From UBA11403 sp963784615 (GTDB lineage: Bacteria; Pseudomonadota; Gammaproteobacteria; Legionellales; Legionellaceae), in NCBI GenBank assembly GCA_963784615.1, contig CAWASG010000001.1:1860001-1924000 (forward strand): a stretch of 64,000 bases of DNA, written 5' to 3'. Position numbers and translations under genes: made by a program. The notes beneath the pieces were generated by a model that saw only the letters and a list, made by a program, of their open reading frames with translations, made no database searches and was not told where the DNA came from. Below are positions 40,927 to 50,331 of this stretch, in pieces; position 1 is the stretch's first letter, and each line of letters opens with the position of its first letter.

Positions 40927-40988
40927 TGAGAACGTACCCTATATGTGTTAAAATTCAAACCACTATTCTCAATCATGAAAGTAAAGCC

Positions 40989-42017
40989 ATGTCAGGTGAT
41001 TACACACAATTTGAAACACGCAAACAAGATCATATTGAGCTCGCACTCATGCCCGATAACCAGGCCGACGAGGGCAATCCGTTTGATAGCGTGACGTTGA
41101 TTCATGAAGCTTTGCCGGATTTTGATTTTGCAGATATCTCCATTCAAAGCCATCGCTTCGGCCAGCCTGTTGATAAACCATTTCTGGTGAGTTCCATGAC
41201 TGCTGGGCATCAGCAATCTGTTGATATTAATCGTCATTTGGTGGCGGCGTGTGAGCAAATGGATTGGGCGATGGGCGTTGGCTCGCAACGGCGAGAATTA
41301 ACCGATCCTGATGCTGCAAATGAATGGCAAATCATCCGTCGTGAGCACCCTCACGTGAGTTTGTTGGGTAATTTGGGCATTGCGCAATTGATTGGCACGC
41401 CGCTGTCTGATATCCAACGTTTGACCGATGCCTTGCAGGCTAGCGCTTTAATCATTCACTGTAATCCGTTGCAAGAGTGTATTCAACCTGAAGGCACGCC
41501 CCAGTTTAAAGGCTGTTGGTCTGCACTTGAGCAATTGGTCAAGGCACAGCCCCTTCCTGTCGTGATTAAAGAAACGGGTTGCGGATTTTCTGCCAAGACC
41601 CTCAAGCGCCTTGATGATATTGGCGTTGCGGCAGTTGATGTCAGTGGACTTGGCGGCACACATTGGGGTCGAATTGAGGGGCATCGCGCAGCGCCGGATT
41701 CTATTCACCAACAGGCATCAGCGACATTCCGTCATTGGGGGATCGATACGGTGAGTAGCGTATTGAATGCCGTTTCAGTTAATCCCGCCTATGACATCTG
41801 GGGCTCTGGTGGCGTGCGCAATGGACTTGATGCCGCCAAATTAATCGCGTTAGGGGCTTCAACGGTTGGATTTGCCAAGCCCATGCTGGTAGCAGCATTA
41901 GAAACTGTCGATGCAGTCACCGCCCTGATGGCTTCAATTGAATATGAACTCAAAGTTGCCCTGTTTTGTACAGGCAGCCAAGTATTAAATGACTTAAAGG
42001 AGAAGGCATGTCGTTAA
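40989..42017 (+). CDS. fni: Type 2 isopentenyl-diphosphate isomerase
   Basis: The FMN enzyme interconverts isopentenyl and dimethylallyl diphosphate. From ATG 40989 the 342-residue product has the N-terminal TRKQDHIELAL, SSMTAGHQ, GVGSQRREL, VIKETGCGFS, VDVSGLGGTHW, and IWGSGGVRNGLDAAKLIALGAS, the family's FMN and substrate loops. An earlier start is possible but would give an atypical N-terminus. It overlaps hmgR by ten bases and starts a mevalonate-pathway operon. Confidence 0.93.
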   Translation: MSGDYTQFETRKQDHIELALMPDNQADEGNPFDSVTLIHEALPDFDFADISIQSHRFGQPVDKPFLVSSMTAGHQQSVDINRHLVAACEQMDWAMGVGSQRRELTDPDAANEWQIIRREHPHVSLLGNLGIAQLIGTPLSDIQRLTDALQASALIIHCNPLQECIQPEGTPQFKGCWSALEQLVKAQPLPVVIKETGCGFSAKTLKRLDDIGVAAVDVSGLGGTHWGRIEGHRAAPDSIHQQASATFRHWGIDTVSSVLNAVSVNPAYDIWGSGGVRNGLDAAKLIALGASTVGFAKPMLVAALETVDAVTALMASIEYELKVALFCTGSQVLNDLKEKACR

Positions 42018-43306
42018 CCTCTAATGCCAGTGTGTTGTTTAAGGGTTTTTCCAAGTTGACCCGTCCTGAGCGGTTTCAACGATTGTTAGCGCTAGGTGCT
42101 CTGACGAACGAAGACGTGACGTTTTTAAGTAACGGTGGCGTTGCTGAATTGGATTTGGCGGATAAATTGATCGAAAACGTGATTGGCTATTTTCAACTTC
42201 CCCTCGGTGTTGCAACCAATTTTTGTATCGATGGTCAAGATTATGTGATCCCGTTGGCCGTTGAAGAGACGTCAATTATCGCCGCATTATCGAAAACAGC
42301 CCGTTGGATCAGACAATTTGGACAGATTACAACGCAGGTCACGGGTGATTGCATTATCGGTCAAATCCAACTTGCAAAAGTTCAAGATTTTGCGCGATTT
42401 TCGACGATTTTCAATGATAATAAGCGCTTTTTCATCGAAAAAGCCAACGAGGATGTGGCCACTAATATGGTGCGGCGAGGTGGTGGTGTCAGTGATTTAC
42501 AATTACGTCGTCTTCCTCGTCCTGATGGCGGTGAGATGGTCGTGATCCACCTGCTGATGAACAGTTGTGACGCGATGGGGGCCAATATTATCAATCAGGT
42601 CCTTGAATATTTAAAAGCCCCGATTGAGACGTTGACGGGTGAGCAGGTCACGATGTGCATTTTGTCCAATTTGAATGATCAAAAGCTGACGACTGCCCGG
42701 GTCGAAATTCGTGACGTTGATTCTGAATTAGGCATGCGCTTGCAAGAGGCCTCCCTATTTGCCGAGCTTGACCCATACCGTGCAGCAACGCATAACAAAG
42801 GCGTGATGAACGGCATTGATCCGGTACTGATCGCAACGGGTAATGACTGGCGTGCAGTTGAGGCAGGTATTCATGCCTATGCCGCGCGTGATGGTCAGTA
42901 TCAGGCCATTACCCGGTGGCGGTATAACGATGGTGTGCTGGTTGGTGAGTTGACAGCACCGATTATCGTTGGCACAGTTGGTGGCGTTACTTCACTGCAT
43001 CCAACGGCTAAGATGTGTCTACGTATGATGGGGATTGAATCAGCGAACCAATTATCCCGTGTGATTGCCGCGGTCGGTTTGGTGCAAAATCTTGGGGCCA
43101 TGAGAGCACTGTGCACTGAGGGCATTATTCAAGGCCATATGAAGTTGCATATTGATAATCTGACGATGGTAGCTGGTGCAAACGATAGTGAAACCGCTTT
43201 ACTCAAGTCGCGATTACAAGATTGTTTAGCGGTGAATAAACGGGTGAGTTTAAGCCATGCGCAGATGCTGCTCGATGAGATCAGGGCGGCTCAGGTTGAA
43301 CGATGA
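42008..43306 (+). CDS. mvaA: Class II HMG-CoA reductase
   Basis: The enzyme converts between HMG-CoA and mevalonate. The 432-residue product fits the class II (Pseudomonas mevalonii-like) form: ENVIGYFQLPLGVATNF, AVEETSIIAALSKTARW with the catalytic glutamate, NSCDAMGANIIN, HNKGVMNGIDPV with the lysine, ATGNDWRAVEAG with the aspartate, and GHMKLHIDN near the C-terminal histidine. Direction cannot be told from sequence, but its place beside fni and a GHMP kinase indicates biosynthesis. Overlaps both neighbours. Confidence 0.95.
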   Translation: MSLTSNASVLFKGFSKLTRPERFQRLLALGALTNEDVTFLSNGGVAELDLADKLIENVIGYFQLPLGVATNFCIDGQDYVIPLAVEETSIIAALSKTARWIRQFGQITTQVTGDCIIGQIQLAKVQDFARFSTIFNDNKRFFIEKANEDVATNMVRRGGGVSDLQLRRLPRPDGGEMVVIHLLMNSCDAMGANIINQVLEYLKAPIETLTGEQVTMCILSNLNDQKLTTARVEIRDVDSELGMRLQEASLFAELDPYRAATHNKGVMNGIDPVLIATGNDWRAVEAGIHAYAARDGQYQAITRWRYNDGVLVGELTAPIIVGTVGGVTSLHPTAKMCLRMMGIESANQLSRVIAAVGLVQNLGAMRALCTEGIIQGHMKLHIDNLTMVAGANDSETALLKSRLQDCLAVNKRVSLSHAQMLLDEIRAAQVER

Positions 43307-44178
43307 AATGGCGCATTCCTGCTAAGACGTTTTTGCTAGGCGAATACGCGGCACTTGCTGATCTTGGCGCTATTATCTTAACGACGGCTCCTTGTTTTGA
43401 ATTAACCCTGACGGATATCCCCGGCCTTGATGGCATTCACCCGGAATCGCCAGCCGGTCGTTGGTGGCATCAGGCTGGCGATAAGCAACATGGTTTACAT
43501 TGGTATGATCCGTTGAATCATTGCGGCGGGATGGGCGCCTCCAGTGCTCAGTTTGTGGGTGCTTATTTGGCGACAGCTTTTTTGCGCCATTCTCCTCCGA
43601 TACACCAAGAGATGTTAGCGGCTTACTGGCAATGTGCGTGGCAGGGGCAGGGGTTGCGTCCCAGTGGTTATGATGTCCTTGCGCAGTCGTTATCGTGTTC
43701 ACAAGTCTCTGATGAGTTGCCCGCTTGTATCTCGATGCATCGTATTGATAATCGGCTGGAGAGTTACCCCTGGCCCTTCCGTGATCTGGCTTTTATTATC
43801 GCCCATACCGGGCATAAATTAGCTACACATCACCATTTGTTCGATACAACGTTGCCGGAAGATGTTGCACGCTTAGATGCTTTGGTCACTACAGCTCATC
43901 GTGCATTGATAAAAGCGGATAGTCGGGTCTTGGTTGATGCTGTAAACGATTATCATCAGGCCCTGCTGTCGATGAACCGGGTCAGCGAATACACTCAACA
44001 ACTGATATCTAATCTTCAGGGGCAGCCGGGTCTATTGGCGATAAAAGGGTGCGGTGCAATGGGAGCGGATGTGCTGATTTGTTTGACAACAATAGAGGAC
44101 GTTTCGGTTATCCAAAACCGTTTAAGGGAAATGAATTTGCAAGTCCTAAGTTCAAGTTGGTTAGCCACGGCACTATAG
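43303..44178 (+). CDS. GHMP kinase, probable mevalonate-pathway kinase
   Basis: The 291-residue product has the GHMP kinase layout: IPAKTFLLGEYAAL at the start, the ATP loop CGGMGASSAQFVGAY, and the C-terminal glycine loop IKGCGAMGADVLICL. It shares an ATGA overlap with hmgR. Context makes it a mevalonate-pathway kinase (mevalonate or phosphomevalonate kinase); the sequence seen does not separate these. Its last 71 bases overlap the convergent DUF4143 gene on the other strand. Confidence 0.82.
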   Translation: MKWRIPAKTFLLGEYAALADLGAIILTTAPCFELTLTDIPGLDGIHPESPAGRWWHQAGDKQHGLHWYDPLNHCGGMGASSAQFVGAYLATAFLRHSPPIHQEMLAAYWQCAWQGQGLRPSGYDVLAQSLSCSQVSDELPACISMHRIDNRLESYPWPFRDLAFIIAHTGHKLATHHHLFDTTLPEDVARLDALVTTAHRALIKADSRVLVDAVNDYHQALLSMNRVSEYTQQLISNLQGQPGLLAIKGCGAMGADVLICLTTIEDVSVIQNRLREMNLQVLSSSWLATAL

Positions 44179-45274
44179 AGCGTATTTCAAGTCCGTCTGG
44201 ATATGTTTTTTCACGCGCTAACTCTTTGACTAATTGAATCTTCTTTGCCTTTGGTAAACATTCTGAAAAGAATTTAAATCCGGGCGCGGGTGTGTCATCT
44301 GACCATTTAACTTCAATGATATGGGTTGATTCACCATCAATACGGATTAAAAAATCGATTTCTTTTCCATCTTTTGTTCTTAAATAATGCAATGATGTTT
44401 GTAGTCCTTGTGTATCCTCAAGAAATTGTAATTCTTTTAATAATGCACAAGCCACCAGATTCTCTAATCGTGCACCATAATTTTCTGCATAAGTATGATC
44501 ATAAAAATAAAATTTAGGTTCTTTTAACAATGAGCGAGTAATGTTTTTATGGAAGGGCGTGACTCTAAAAATAATATACAAATCCTCAAGCAGTTGCAGC
44601 CATCGTTTAACCGTGTTGGGATCACGCTCCAAATCACGAGCGAGATTCGCATAAGAAACCGTTGAGCCAATTCGATCTTTTAACAACAAGACGAGGGTTT
44701 CAATCGTCTTGATATCCCGGCCCGTATAAAGATCAATTAAATCTTCTCTTAAAATGATATTCAAATGACTTCGCCGCCACCGTTTGTAATAAGTGGTATT
44801 GTTTTTTAAAAAAGGTTCTGGAAAACCGCTGCATTGCCATAATTGTGTAAACAACAAATCAAGATCAGTAACATTAGGATAACATGCTGATAATTCTTTC
44901 AGATCCAATGGGTGTAACCGAAACTGAAAATATCGCCCCGCTAATGAATCACCCATTTTTTTATGAATATCAAGGCGCGCACTCCCGGTAACAATGATTT
45001 CCGGCGGTATCCCCTCGGTATCATAAATACCTTTTAACCATCGCTTCCAACCGTTCATTTTGTGGAGCTCATCGAAGATAATCAGCGTTTTTTGTCTGTC
45101 CCAACTCTTCTGTTTCAAAGACAGTCGATGTTCTGCAGAATCATAATTGAAATAATCAAATGAAGGGCGGCACTGTTTGGCAAGCGTTGTTTTACCGCAT
45201 TGACGCGGGCCTGTAAGTAAAATGATCTTGTTAACAAGATCTACTTTTATATATGATTTTAAAGTTCTGTCCAT
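44108..45274 (-). CDS. DUF4143 AAA-type ATPase
   Basis: The 388-residue product has Walker A LLTGPRQCGKTTLA, Walker B TLIIFDELHKMNGWKRWLKG, the arginine-containing VTGSARLDIHKKMGDSLAGR, a central winged-helix-like region, and the C-terminal PD-(D/E)xK-like DUF4143 segment (KDGKEIDFLIRIDGESTHIIEVKWSDD). The family is widespread and of uncertain role; mobile-element linkage is common. The promoter probably places transcription at or near the ATG. The C-terminus overlaps the GHMP kinase gene by 71 bases. Confidence 0.87.
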   Translation of the reverse strand: MDRTLKSYIKVDLVNKIILLTGPRQCGKTTLAKQCRPSFDYFNYDSAEHRLSLKQKSWDRQKTLIIFDELHKMNGWKRWLKGIYDTEGIPPEIIVTGSARLDIHKKMGDSLAGRYFQFRLHPLDLKELSACYPNVTDLDLLFTQLWQCSGFPEPFLKNNTTYYKRWRRSHLNIILREDLIDLYTGRDIKTIETLVLLLKDRIGSTVSYANLARDLERDPNTVKRWLQLLEDLYIIFRVTPFHKNITRSLLKEPKFYFYDHTYAENYGARLENLVACALLKELQFLEDTQGLQTSLHYLRTKDGKEIDFLIRIDGESTHIIEVKWSDDTPAPGFKFFSECLPKAKKIQLVKELAREKTYPDGLEIRSIVPWLTNLNLGLANSFPLNGFG

Positions 45275-45276
45275 AT

Positions 45277-45338
45277 GACCATTATGATGTTGATTCCGTA
45301 AAAGTCAAGTCTAAAACGGAGTTGGTGTCATAATGGTC
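45277..45338 (-). promoter_or_regulatory. Promoter and paired operator-like repeats of the DUF4143 gene
   Basis: On the minus strand TTGACT (45308-45303) and CATAAT (45286-45281) are 16 bases apart, and the expected start falls at the ATG, so the message may be leaderless. The -10 box sits in the 11-base GACCATTATGA (45277-45287), whose exact inverted copy lies at 45328-45338, just upstream of -35. A repressor could bind both. Confidence 0.55.
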
Positions 45339-45394
45339 GCGATAGCAAGGTTAATTTAATTTTGAGTAAATTAAGTTTTACAACCACCGTTGAT

Positions 45395-47404
45395 TTATAG
45401 TCCGACTGATCTTGAGGCAGGCTCGTGATGAGCGCCTGCAGAAAACCCCTTAATTTTTTCTAAAGTAAGACGCACTTTATTCAATAATGGCGACTCTGTG
45501 AGCGTGTGGCTGTTAATCGATTGCAACAGATGAGTGGATTCAACGGCTTTTTTTAACGCAGCTGCACGAATAAATGTCTCGTTATTGAAGCTCTCCGATC
45601 TTAATGGAGGGGCCAATTCGAACGCTTTGATGTATGTTTCTTTTAATAAATGTTCCGTATTGATCATGCCATTATGGAACTCAATAGCTCTGGATAATGC
45701 GATGGCCAGTGGTGAGTTGAGTGCTTTTTCTACTTTTTCTTTGATTAAATAAAACAGATGACGATTACGAACCGCCGCGGGATCCTCTGTGAAACGTGTT
45801 TTGAATGCCTGTATTTCATGCGGCAATGAGCTATTGTCACTGAGCTCAGCGTCATATAGATAACGCGTGGTATCCAAAATATCACCATAGAAGGCATCGG
45901 GGTCAATGCGAAGTTGTGAATGCAAGTCGTGATTTAAAATATAGTTCATGGTATCTAAATATCCGAGGGCATCCATTATTCGAGACGCTTGAGTCGCTTC
46001 GTTAAAATCAGTTGTGGTAATGGCGCCCACACGCAACTCTACTGTACGCAGGGCATAATTGCTGCGTATTTCTTGATAACCCATTTCGTTTTGTACCGTA
46101 TCGAGGTAAGGCGCATTCAGGTCGCCAAGTAGGCCTAATAATTTATCCCGGATGATCCTGTCTGCTATTGATGGCTGGTATAAAACGGGTCTAAGGGAGC
46201 TCTTGAATAGTCCAAGCAAATGACGATGGCTCGGGCTTGGCTCGTTGACATCGTGCTGGTCCATTAGTTCAAATATGGTTTGAAAGAACCGAAAGAAGAT
46301 AAAATTGGATTCACTTTGAGATATTTTACCGGCAGTTAAATTAACCTGCAAACCCTCTCTTAATTTTGCTGCAATTTGTTTGAGTTTTTCCGAAATATCG
46401 TATGGGCTCTTGTTCTTCGGGTAATGCTCTTTTAACAAGAATAAGATATTGAGTTCAATGATGTTTTCTAAATCTTCTATGATATCATCAGCAATGGTTT
46501 CATCCCAGCGTGGCGAGTGCAGAGCTTGAAATACAGGGTTTTTATCTTGATCAAAACCTTCTCCAAATGCAAAGACCATGGTTTGTGTGGGTTTCTGATT
46601 ATTGATAAACCCAAGCTTTTCGTCAAAATCGAAGTAGTTTAGGGGAATGTTCACATACAAACCACCGTCGATGAATTCTTGAATCTGTCCATTAATATCA
46701 ATCTTAACAGGTTTTAAAAGGACAGGAATGGATGACGATGCACGGCAAGCCAGTGCAACTTCTACATCAGGCGTCAGTTTCGCGTTAAAAATTTGTAATT
46801 TTCCATTGGGAAATTTGACTGCAGTAACGGCTAGCGTTTTAAAATGTTCAGGGAAATGTTTATGGAGAAGGGCTAGATCGCGAAAGGTAATATAGGGCAT
46901 AGGTGATGCTTCTATTTTTCTAATTAATTCAACGAGGCTAAGGGGGGCAGTAGGCTGTCCATTAACTGTTCTGATGCGATCGAGAGATCGTTTTATGGCC
47001 GTTACAAAATGCATACGAATAAATTGTTCTAACGGGATGCCATCACGGGTAATACCAATCTCTCCACTCTCATTCATTAAAGGAATGTACGTGCCAACAC
47101 GCTCCCCTAATAGATTGGTCATGTTCGTTGTTAATAATGCTTCACGCATTGCTATGGGTTCTATGCCTGCTGCCATTAGAGCTGAAGTAATTGCACCTGC
47201 TGAAGATCCAGCGATGTCTTTCACTTGATTCATGACGCCGCTTTCATAAAGGGCTTGATAGGCGCCGGGGTAAACAACGCCTTTTGCACCACCACCACTA
47301 CATACGATACGCTCTATGCACTGATGCTCAATAAATGTCAATTCTGCTTTTGACTCCACCTTAATTTTCCCACAAAGAAGCCTCTGTGTATAAGTGTAGT
47401 GCAT
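45395..47404 (-). CDS. Patatin-like phospholipase with long C-terminal region
   Basis: Patatin-family phospholipases A use a Ser-Asp dyad. The 669-residue product has the oxyanion loop CSGGGAKGVVYPGAYQ, the nucleophile motif GSSAGAITSAL, and the dyad aspartate in FIDGGLYVNIPL. The catalytic domain ends near residue 300; the remaining 370 residues are mostly helical and unlike bacterial housekeeping patatins. This layout resembles Legionella VipD-type effectors, though homology of the C-terminal half cannot be claimed. The start is uncertain: MHYTYTQ at 47404 has no good ribosome site, and an internal GTG after AAGG is possible. Confidence 0.87.
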   Translation of the reverse strand: MHYTYTQRLLCGKIKVESKAELTFIEHQCIERIVCSGGGAKGVVYPGAYQALYESGVMNQVKDIAGSSAGAITSALMAAGIEPIAMREALLTTNMTNLLGERVGTYIPLMNESGEIGITRDGIPLEQFIRMHFVTAIKRSLDRIRTVNGQPTAPLSLVELIRKIEASPMPYITFRDLALLHKHFPEHFKTLAVTAVKFPNGKLQIFNAKLTPDVEVALACRASSSIPVLLKPVKIDINGQIQEFIDGGLYVNIPLNYFDFDEKLGFINNQKPTQTMVFAFGEGFDQDKNPVFQALHSPRWDETIADDIIEDLENIIELNILFLLKEHYPKNKSPYDISEKLKQIAAKLREGLQVNLTAGKISQSESNFIFFRFFQTIFELMDQHDVNEPSPSHRHLLGLFKSSLRPVLYQPSIADRIIRDKLLGLLGDLNAPYLDTVQNEMGYQEIRSNYALRTVELRVGAITTTDFNEATQASRIMDALGYLDTMNYILNHDLHSQLRIDPDAFYGDILDTTRYLYDAELSDNSSLPHEIQAFKTRFTEDPAAVRNRHLFYLIKEKVEKALNSPLAIALSRAIEFHNGMINTEHLLKETYIKAFELAPPLRSESFNNETFIRAAALKKAVESTHLLQSINSHTLTESPLLNKVRLTLEKIKGFSAGAHHEPASRSVGL

Positions 47405-47430
47405 GTTTTACGTTTGCGCAGATTGTTTTG

Positions 47431-47587
47431 TAGTAAACCGTAATCCGAGCCACGACCGTTAGGGAGTGGAGTATTTGAGGGCCGGCTGAACTGTTCCACT
47501 CCCTAACGGTCGTGGCTCGGATTCCGGTTTAAATACCAACAGTTTGAATATTGCAGCCTGTCAAAATTAAATGGAAAATGTACTAGG
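47431..47587. repeat. PE-A palindromic element, left-truncated
   Basis: The same GAGCCACGACCGTTAGGGAG inverted core as the other PE-A copies is present, with the right end CTGTCAAAATTAAATGGAA and GTACTAGG. The left end is missing, at the boundary with the patatin 5' region. The element may carry or have displaced the patatin promoter. Confidence 0.85.
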
Positions 47588-47604
47588 TTCGGTTCTAGGA
47601 TCTT

Positions 47605-47973
47605 TTAGAAGCCGGGCTGAACCCTTTCTATTTCTTCATGCTCTAAGTTTAAGTCAGCAAGAGCAAGAACCACGGGTGGATTAAAGTGGTGCTCATTGCT
47701 TGGGGCCATACTATTGATGATATATAAATCCGTTGCCCTATATTCATTATGCTCATCATTATAGGAGACAGTTAAAAGTGCGATTGGTGACTTGGCATTG
47801 ATCTGCCAGTCATGAGATATACGTTTAAATTGTTGAAGTGATGTAAAATTTTCGTAAAGTCTTTCTACCGAGTAGTGTCGATTTGCAACACGATCCGCGT
47901 AGTACTCTGCTGATTGGTAATAGCATTCAGCACCAGGTTTTGGGTCGATTGAAATAATGAAGTAATAAAGCAT
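47605..47973 (-). CDS. Hypothetical 122-residue protein
   Basis: I do not recognise this protein. It is 122 residues, soluble, with alternating strands (MLYYFIISIDPK, IALLTVSYNDEHNEYRATDLYIIN), suggestive of a compact alpha/beta fold. A weak AGGCGA ribosome site precedes the ATG. It is flanked by PE-A and PE-C repeats and may be part of a variable region with the patatin. Confidence 0.55.
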   Translation of the reverse strand: MLYYFIISIDPKPGAECYYQSAEYYADRVANRHYSVERLYENFTSLQQFKRISHDWQINAKSPIALLTVSYNDEHNEYRATDLYIINSMAPSNEHHFNPPVVLALADLNLEHEEIERVQPGF

Positions 47974-48088
47974 TTGTCGCCTATAATGTGATTAATTGTG
48001 GGCGCAAAGAGTACACTAAGTGGCCCGACATGTCAAATTTTTGGGCCTTCTCAATGAACCTCATAATTTGTACAACAATATACCAGGC

Positions 48089-48310
48089 CGTCGTTGCGAG
48101 CCCCCCAGTACCTTCGGTACAAACAGCCACAATGAACTTGCAGATCGCGTCGTTGCGAGGCACGAAGCAATCCAGAGAACAAAGCTTCGAACCCCTGGAT
48201 TGCTTCGTGCCTCGCAACGACGCTTGACAGATCATTGCACAAATTGTGACGTTTATTGGGAGTTCGTTTTGGCTGTTTGTACCGAAGGTACTGTGGGCGC
48301 TCGTAACGAT
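48089..48310. repeat. PE-C palindromic element, most complete copy
   Basis: Both ends carry CAGTACCTTCGGTACAAAC and its inverted copy, preceded by variants of TCGTTGCGAGCGCCCCC. The middle is a hairpin (GAGGCACGAAGCAATCCAG and its complement) in place of the GAGCGAAGCGCGGC form of other copies. The right end stops exactly at the stop codon of the 546-residue gene. Confidence 0.85.
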
Positions 48311-49951
48311 TCACTCTTCATTTAAATGCGTACGTCTTTCCTGCATGGTTTCGACACTGTTGATGACCGATTGTTCGCAAATATCATGCATGATGGGGAT
48401 CGAACGCAGCGGCGCGCCTGATTGAATCGCGTGAGCAATTAAAAAGCTGTCTTGCCAGGTCTTTTCATTTTTTCGTGAACGGGCTTTGGCCCATAAAGCG
48501 ACCCATAAAAAATGAAATAACCATTGAGAACGATGGTTTTCCATGACCTCTGAGAATATCAGTGCAATGGCCTCTTCTGTGCGGCATACTTTGGTGCCTT
48601 TAATGAAGCTGCAACAGCGGTTGACGAGTTTATCGATGACTGCATTTTCCATGTACCAAGATTCGGTGAACGATTTGGTTTTTGACCAATTTTTCGAACG
48701 CGCAAATGCCGCTTGAATGCTCTCGGGCGTGAAGGGATGCACGAGGATCTCAAGTTGATTCATGACGTCTGGAATATCTAATAGCTGTGGCGTCAATGTA
48801 ACGCCAAGCTCTTCTTGAATTTCAAGCAAATGAAGATCAGGCATTTCGCCATGTGACAGCGTCACGGCCAGAAAATGGTTGGCCATCATCATGAGATAAG
48901 GCAAATCGACATCTCTAAGGGTGATGTTTTCATCAAACGACTCATCATAATAACGCCTGACATCAGCCGCCGGGAGGCCCGGTGTTATCCACGCATCTTT
49001 AATGCCGACTTCTTGTTTAAGGAGCAAGCTGCAAAGGCGATTCTTGCGTTTTTCGTTGAGATGAATAAACACGCCTTGAGCGCCACCACCATCGACTTCA
49101 CTCGCTTGAATCCGAATTTTTGGCGAGCGCTCCAGGTTTAAAAATACGACCCCTTTTTTGCGTTGTATTTTGATCCAATGATTGAATTTATCTTGCAACT
49201 CTGCAGGATGCCAGGACGTTATGGCTTGCAAACGTGAGAGCGAAGTAGAGCTGAGGGTGACTTGCTCCATGAGGGAATCGAGGGTTGCAACGACCTGTTG
49301 GCGAACCTCAGCATTGGGATGTAGCAGTGCAAGCAGAGCAATATCATGCCCCTCGTCAATGCTGTATAAGTCCATAATTAAATCGACAAAAAATTCGGGA
49401 GGCATTGCATAGCTTTGTGCAAAAAAATTCTCTGCAATATCAAAAGTGCTTAAATCGGATAACTCATGAATCAGCTCACGAATGGAGTTCAGTTTGTCGT
49501 CTTCATCGTCAGGTGAATAGGGCTCTTCTTCATCAATCAAATCCAAATAGGCATTTTTTAAATCGGCACTCAGCTCGATATGCACTTCATAAAAAGCATT
49601 TAAAACAGGTAGCCAAAAACTCAACGAATGCTTACAGCTGGAAATGGCTCGGGCTAGATTGGCCATGAGTTGTTGCATGGTTTTTTCCGCTAGTTTACTT
49701 CCCGACTCAATGGCAATTTGCAGCTGAGAAACATAAATATCAATGGCAAAGACCGAGGCGGAATAGTACGCGTGTTTAGCATCGGGTTCGTCTTCATCCA
49801 GGCTGTTAATGAAGTCGACCAATGTGGCGGCAAGCTCCGGTTCTTGGATAAATGTTGCGTAGTACTGTGCGGGGGGAACATCTCCTCGACTCAGATAGGC
49901 GGCGATATTTAAAATCCATTGCTTTAATTCTTTTGTATTTGAAGTGCTCAT
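48311..49951 (-). CDS. Conserved-looking 546-residue protein of unknown function
   Basis: I do not recognise a named family. The product is soluble and helix-rich, with HEAT-like features (NAEVRQQVVATLDSLMEQ) and acidic linkers (DEEEPYSPDDEDDK). No signal peptide or catalytic motif is visible. It overlaps the thioesterase gene by four bases (ATGA), the last in a run with smpB, glmS and tex. The stop codon abuts the PE-C element. Confidence 0.78.
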   Translation of the reverse strand: MSTSNTKELKQWILNIAAYLSRGDVPPAQYYATFIQEPELAATLVDFINSLDEDEPDAKHAYYSASVFAIDIYVSQLQIAIESGSKLAEKTMQQLMANLARAISSCKHSLSFWLPVLNAFYEVHIELSADLKNAYLDLIDEEEPYSPDDEDDKLNSIRELIHELSDLSTFDIAENFFAQSYAMPPEFFVDLIMDLYSIDEGHDIALLALLHPNAEVRQQVVATLDSLMEQVTLSSTSLSRLQAITSWHPAELQDKFNHWIKIQRKKGVVFLNLERSPKIRIQASEVDGGGAQGVFIHLNEKRKNRLCSLLLKQEVGIKDAWITPGLPAADVRRYYDESFDENITLRDVDLPYLMMMANHFLAVTLSHGEMPDLHLLEIQEELGVTLTPQLLDIPDVMNQLEILVHPFTPESIQAAFARSKNWSKTKSFTESWYMENAVIDKLVNRCCSFIKGTKVCRTEEAIALIFSEVMENHRSQWLFHFLWVALWAKARSRKNEKTWQDSFLIAHAIQSGAPLRSIPIMHDICEQSVINSVETMQERRTHLNEE

Positions 49952-50331
49952 GCGGATTGAGGTACCTGTCTTGGGCGTCCATTATCATCAATGGCAACAA
50001 AAATAAATGTGCCTTTAGCGACACACAGTTTTTCTTCGGTGGTAAAAGTTTCTTTCCAGGCCTGCACGTCAATCGTCATCGAGGTGTTGCCTTGTTTGAT
50101 GAGACTGACATAACAGCTGACAACATCGCCTACATGAACGGGTTTAATAAACGTGAGTTCATTAATGGCCACTGTTGCCGCTCGCCCGCGCGATATTTTT
50201 TTAGCCAGCACCCCGGCTGCCAAGTCCATTTGTGAGACCAGCCAGCCGCCGAAAATATCCCCATTTGCATTAGTGGATGCGGGCATGGCCAACGTTTGGA
50301 TTGTAATTTCACCAGACGGTTTTGTTATCAA
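49948..50331 (-). CDS. yciA: YciA-type acyl-CoA thioesterase
   Basis: The 127-residue product is a single hotdog domain of the YciA type: TLAMPASTNANGDIFGGWLVSQMDLAAGV with the conserved N-x-N-x-D-I-F-G-G-W segment, then VAINELTFIKPVHVGD. It hydrolyses acyl-CoA thioesters. It starts with TTG, overlapping the tex stop (TTGA), with GGAG eight bases upstream, so translation is coupled to tex. It overlaps the next gene by ATGA. Confidence 0.92.
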   Translation of the reverse strand: MITKPSGEITIQTLAMPASTNANGDIFGGWLVSQMDLAAGVLAKKISRGRAATVAINELTFIKPVHVGDVVSCYVSLIKQGNTSMTIDVQAWKETFTTEEKLCVAKGTFIFVAIDDNGRPRQVPQSA

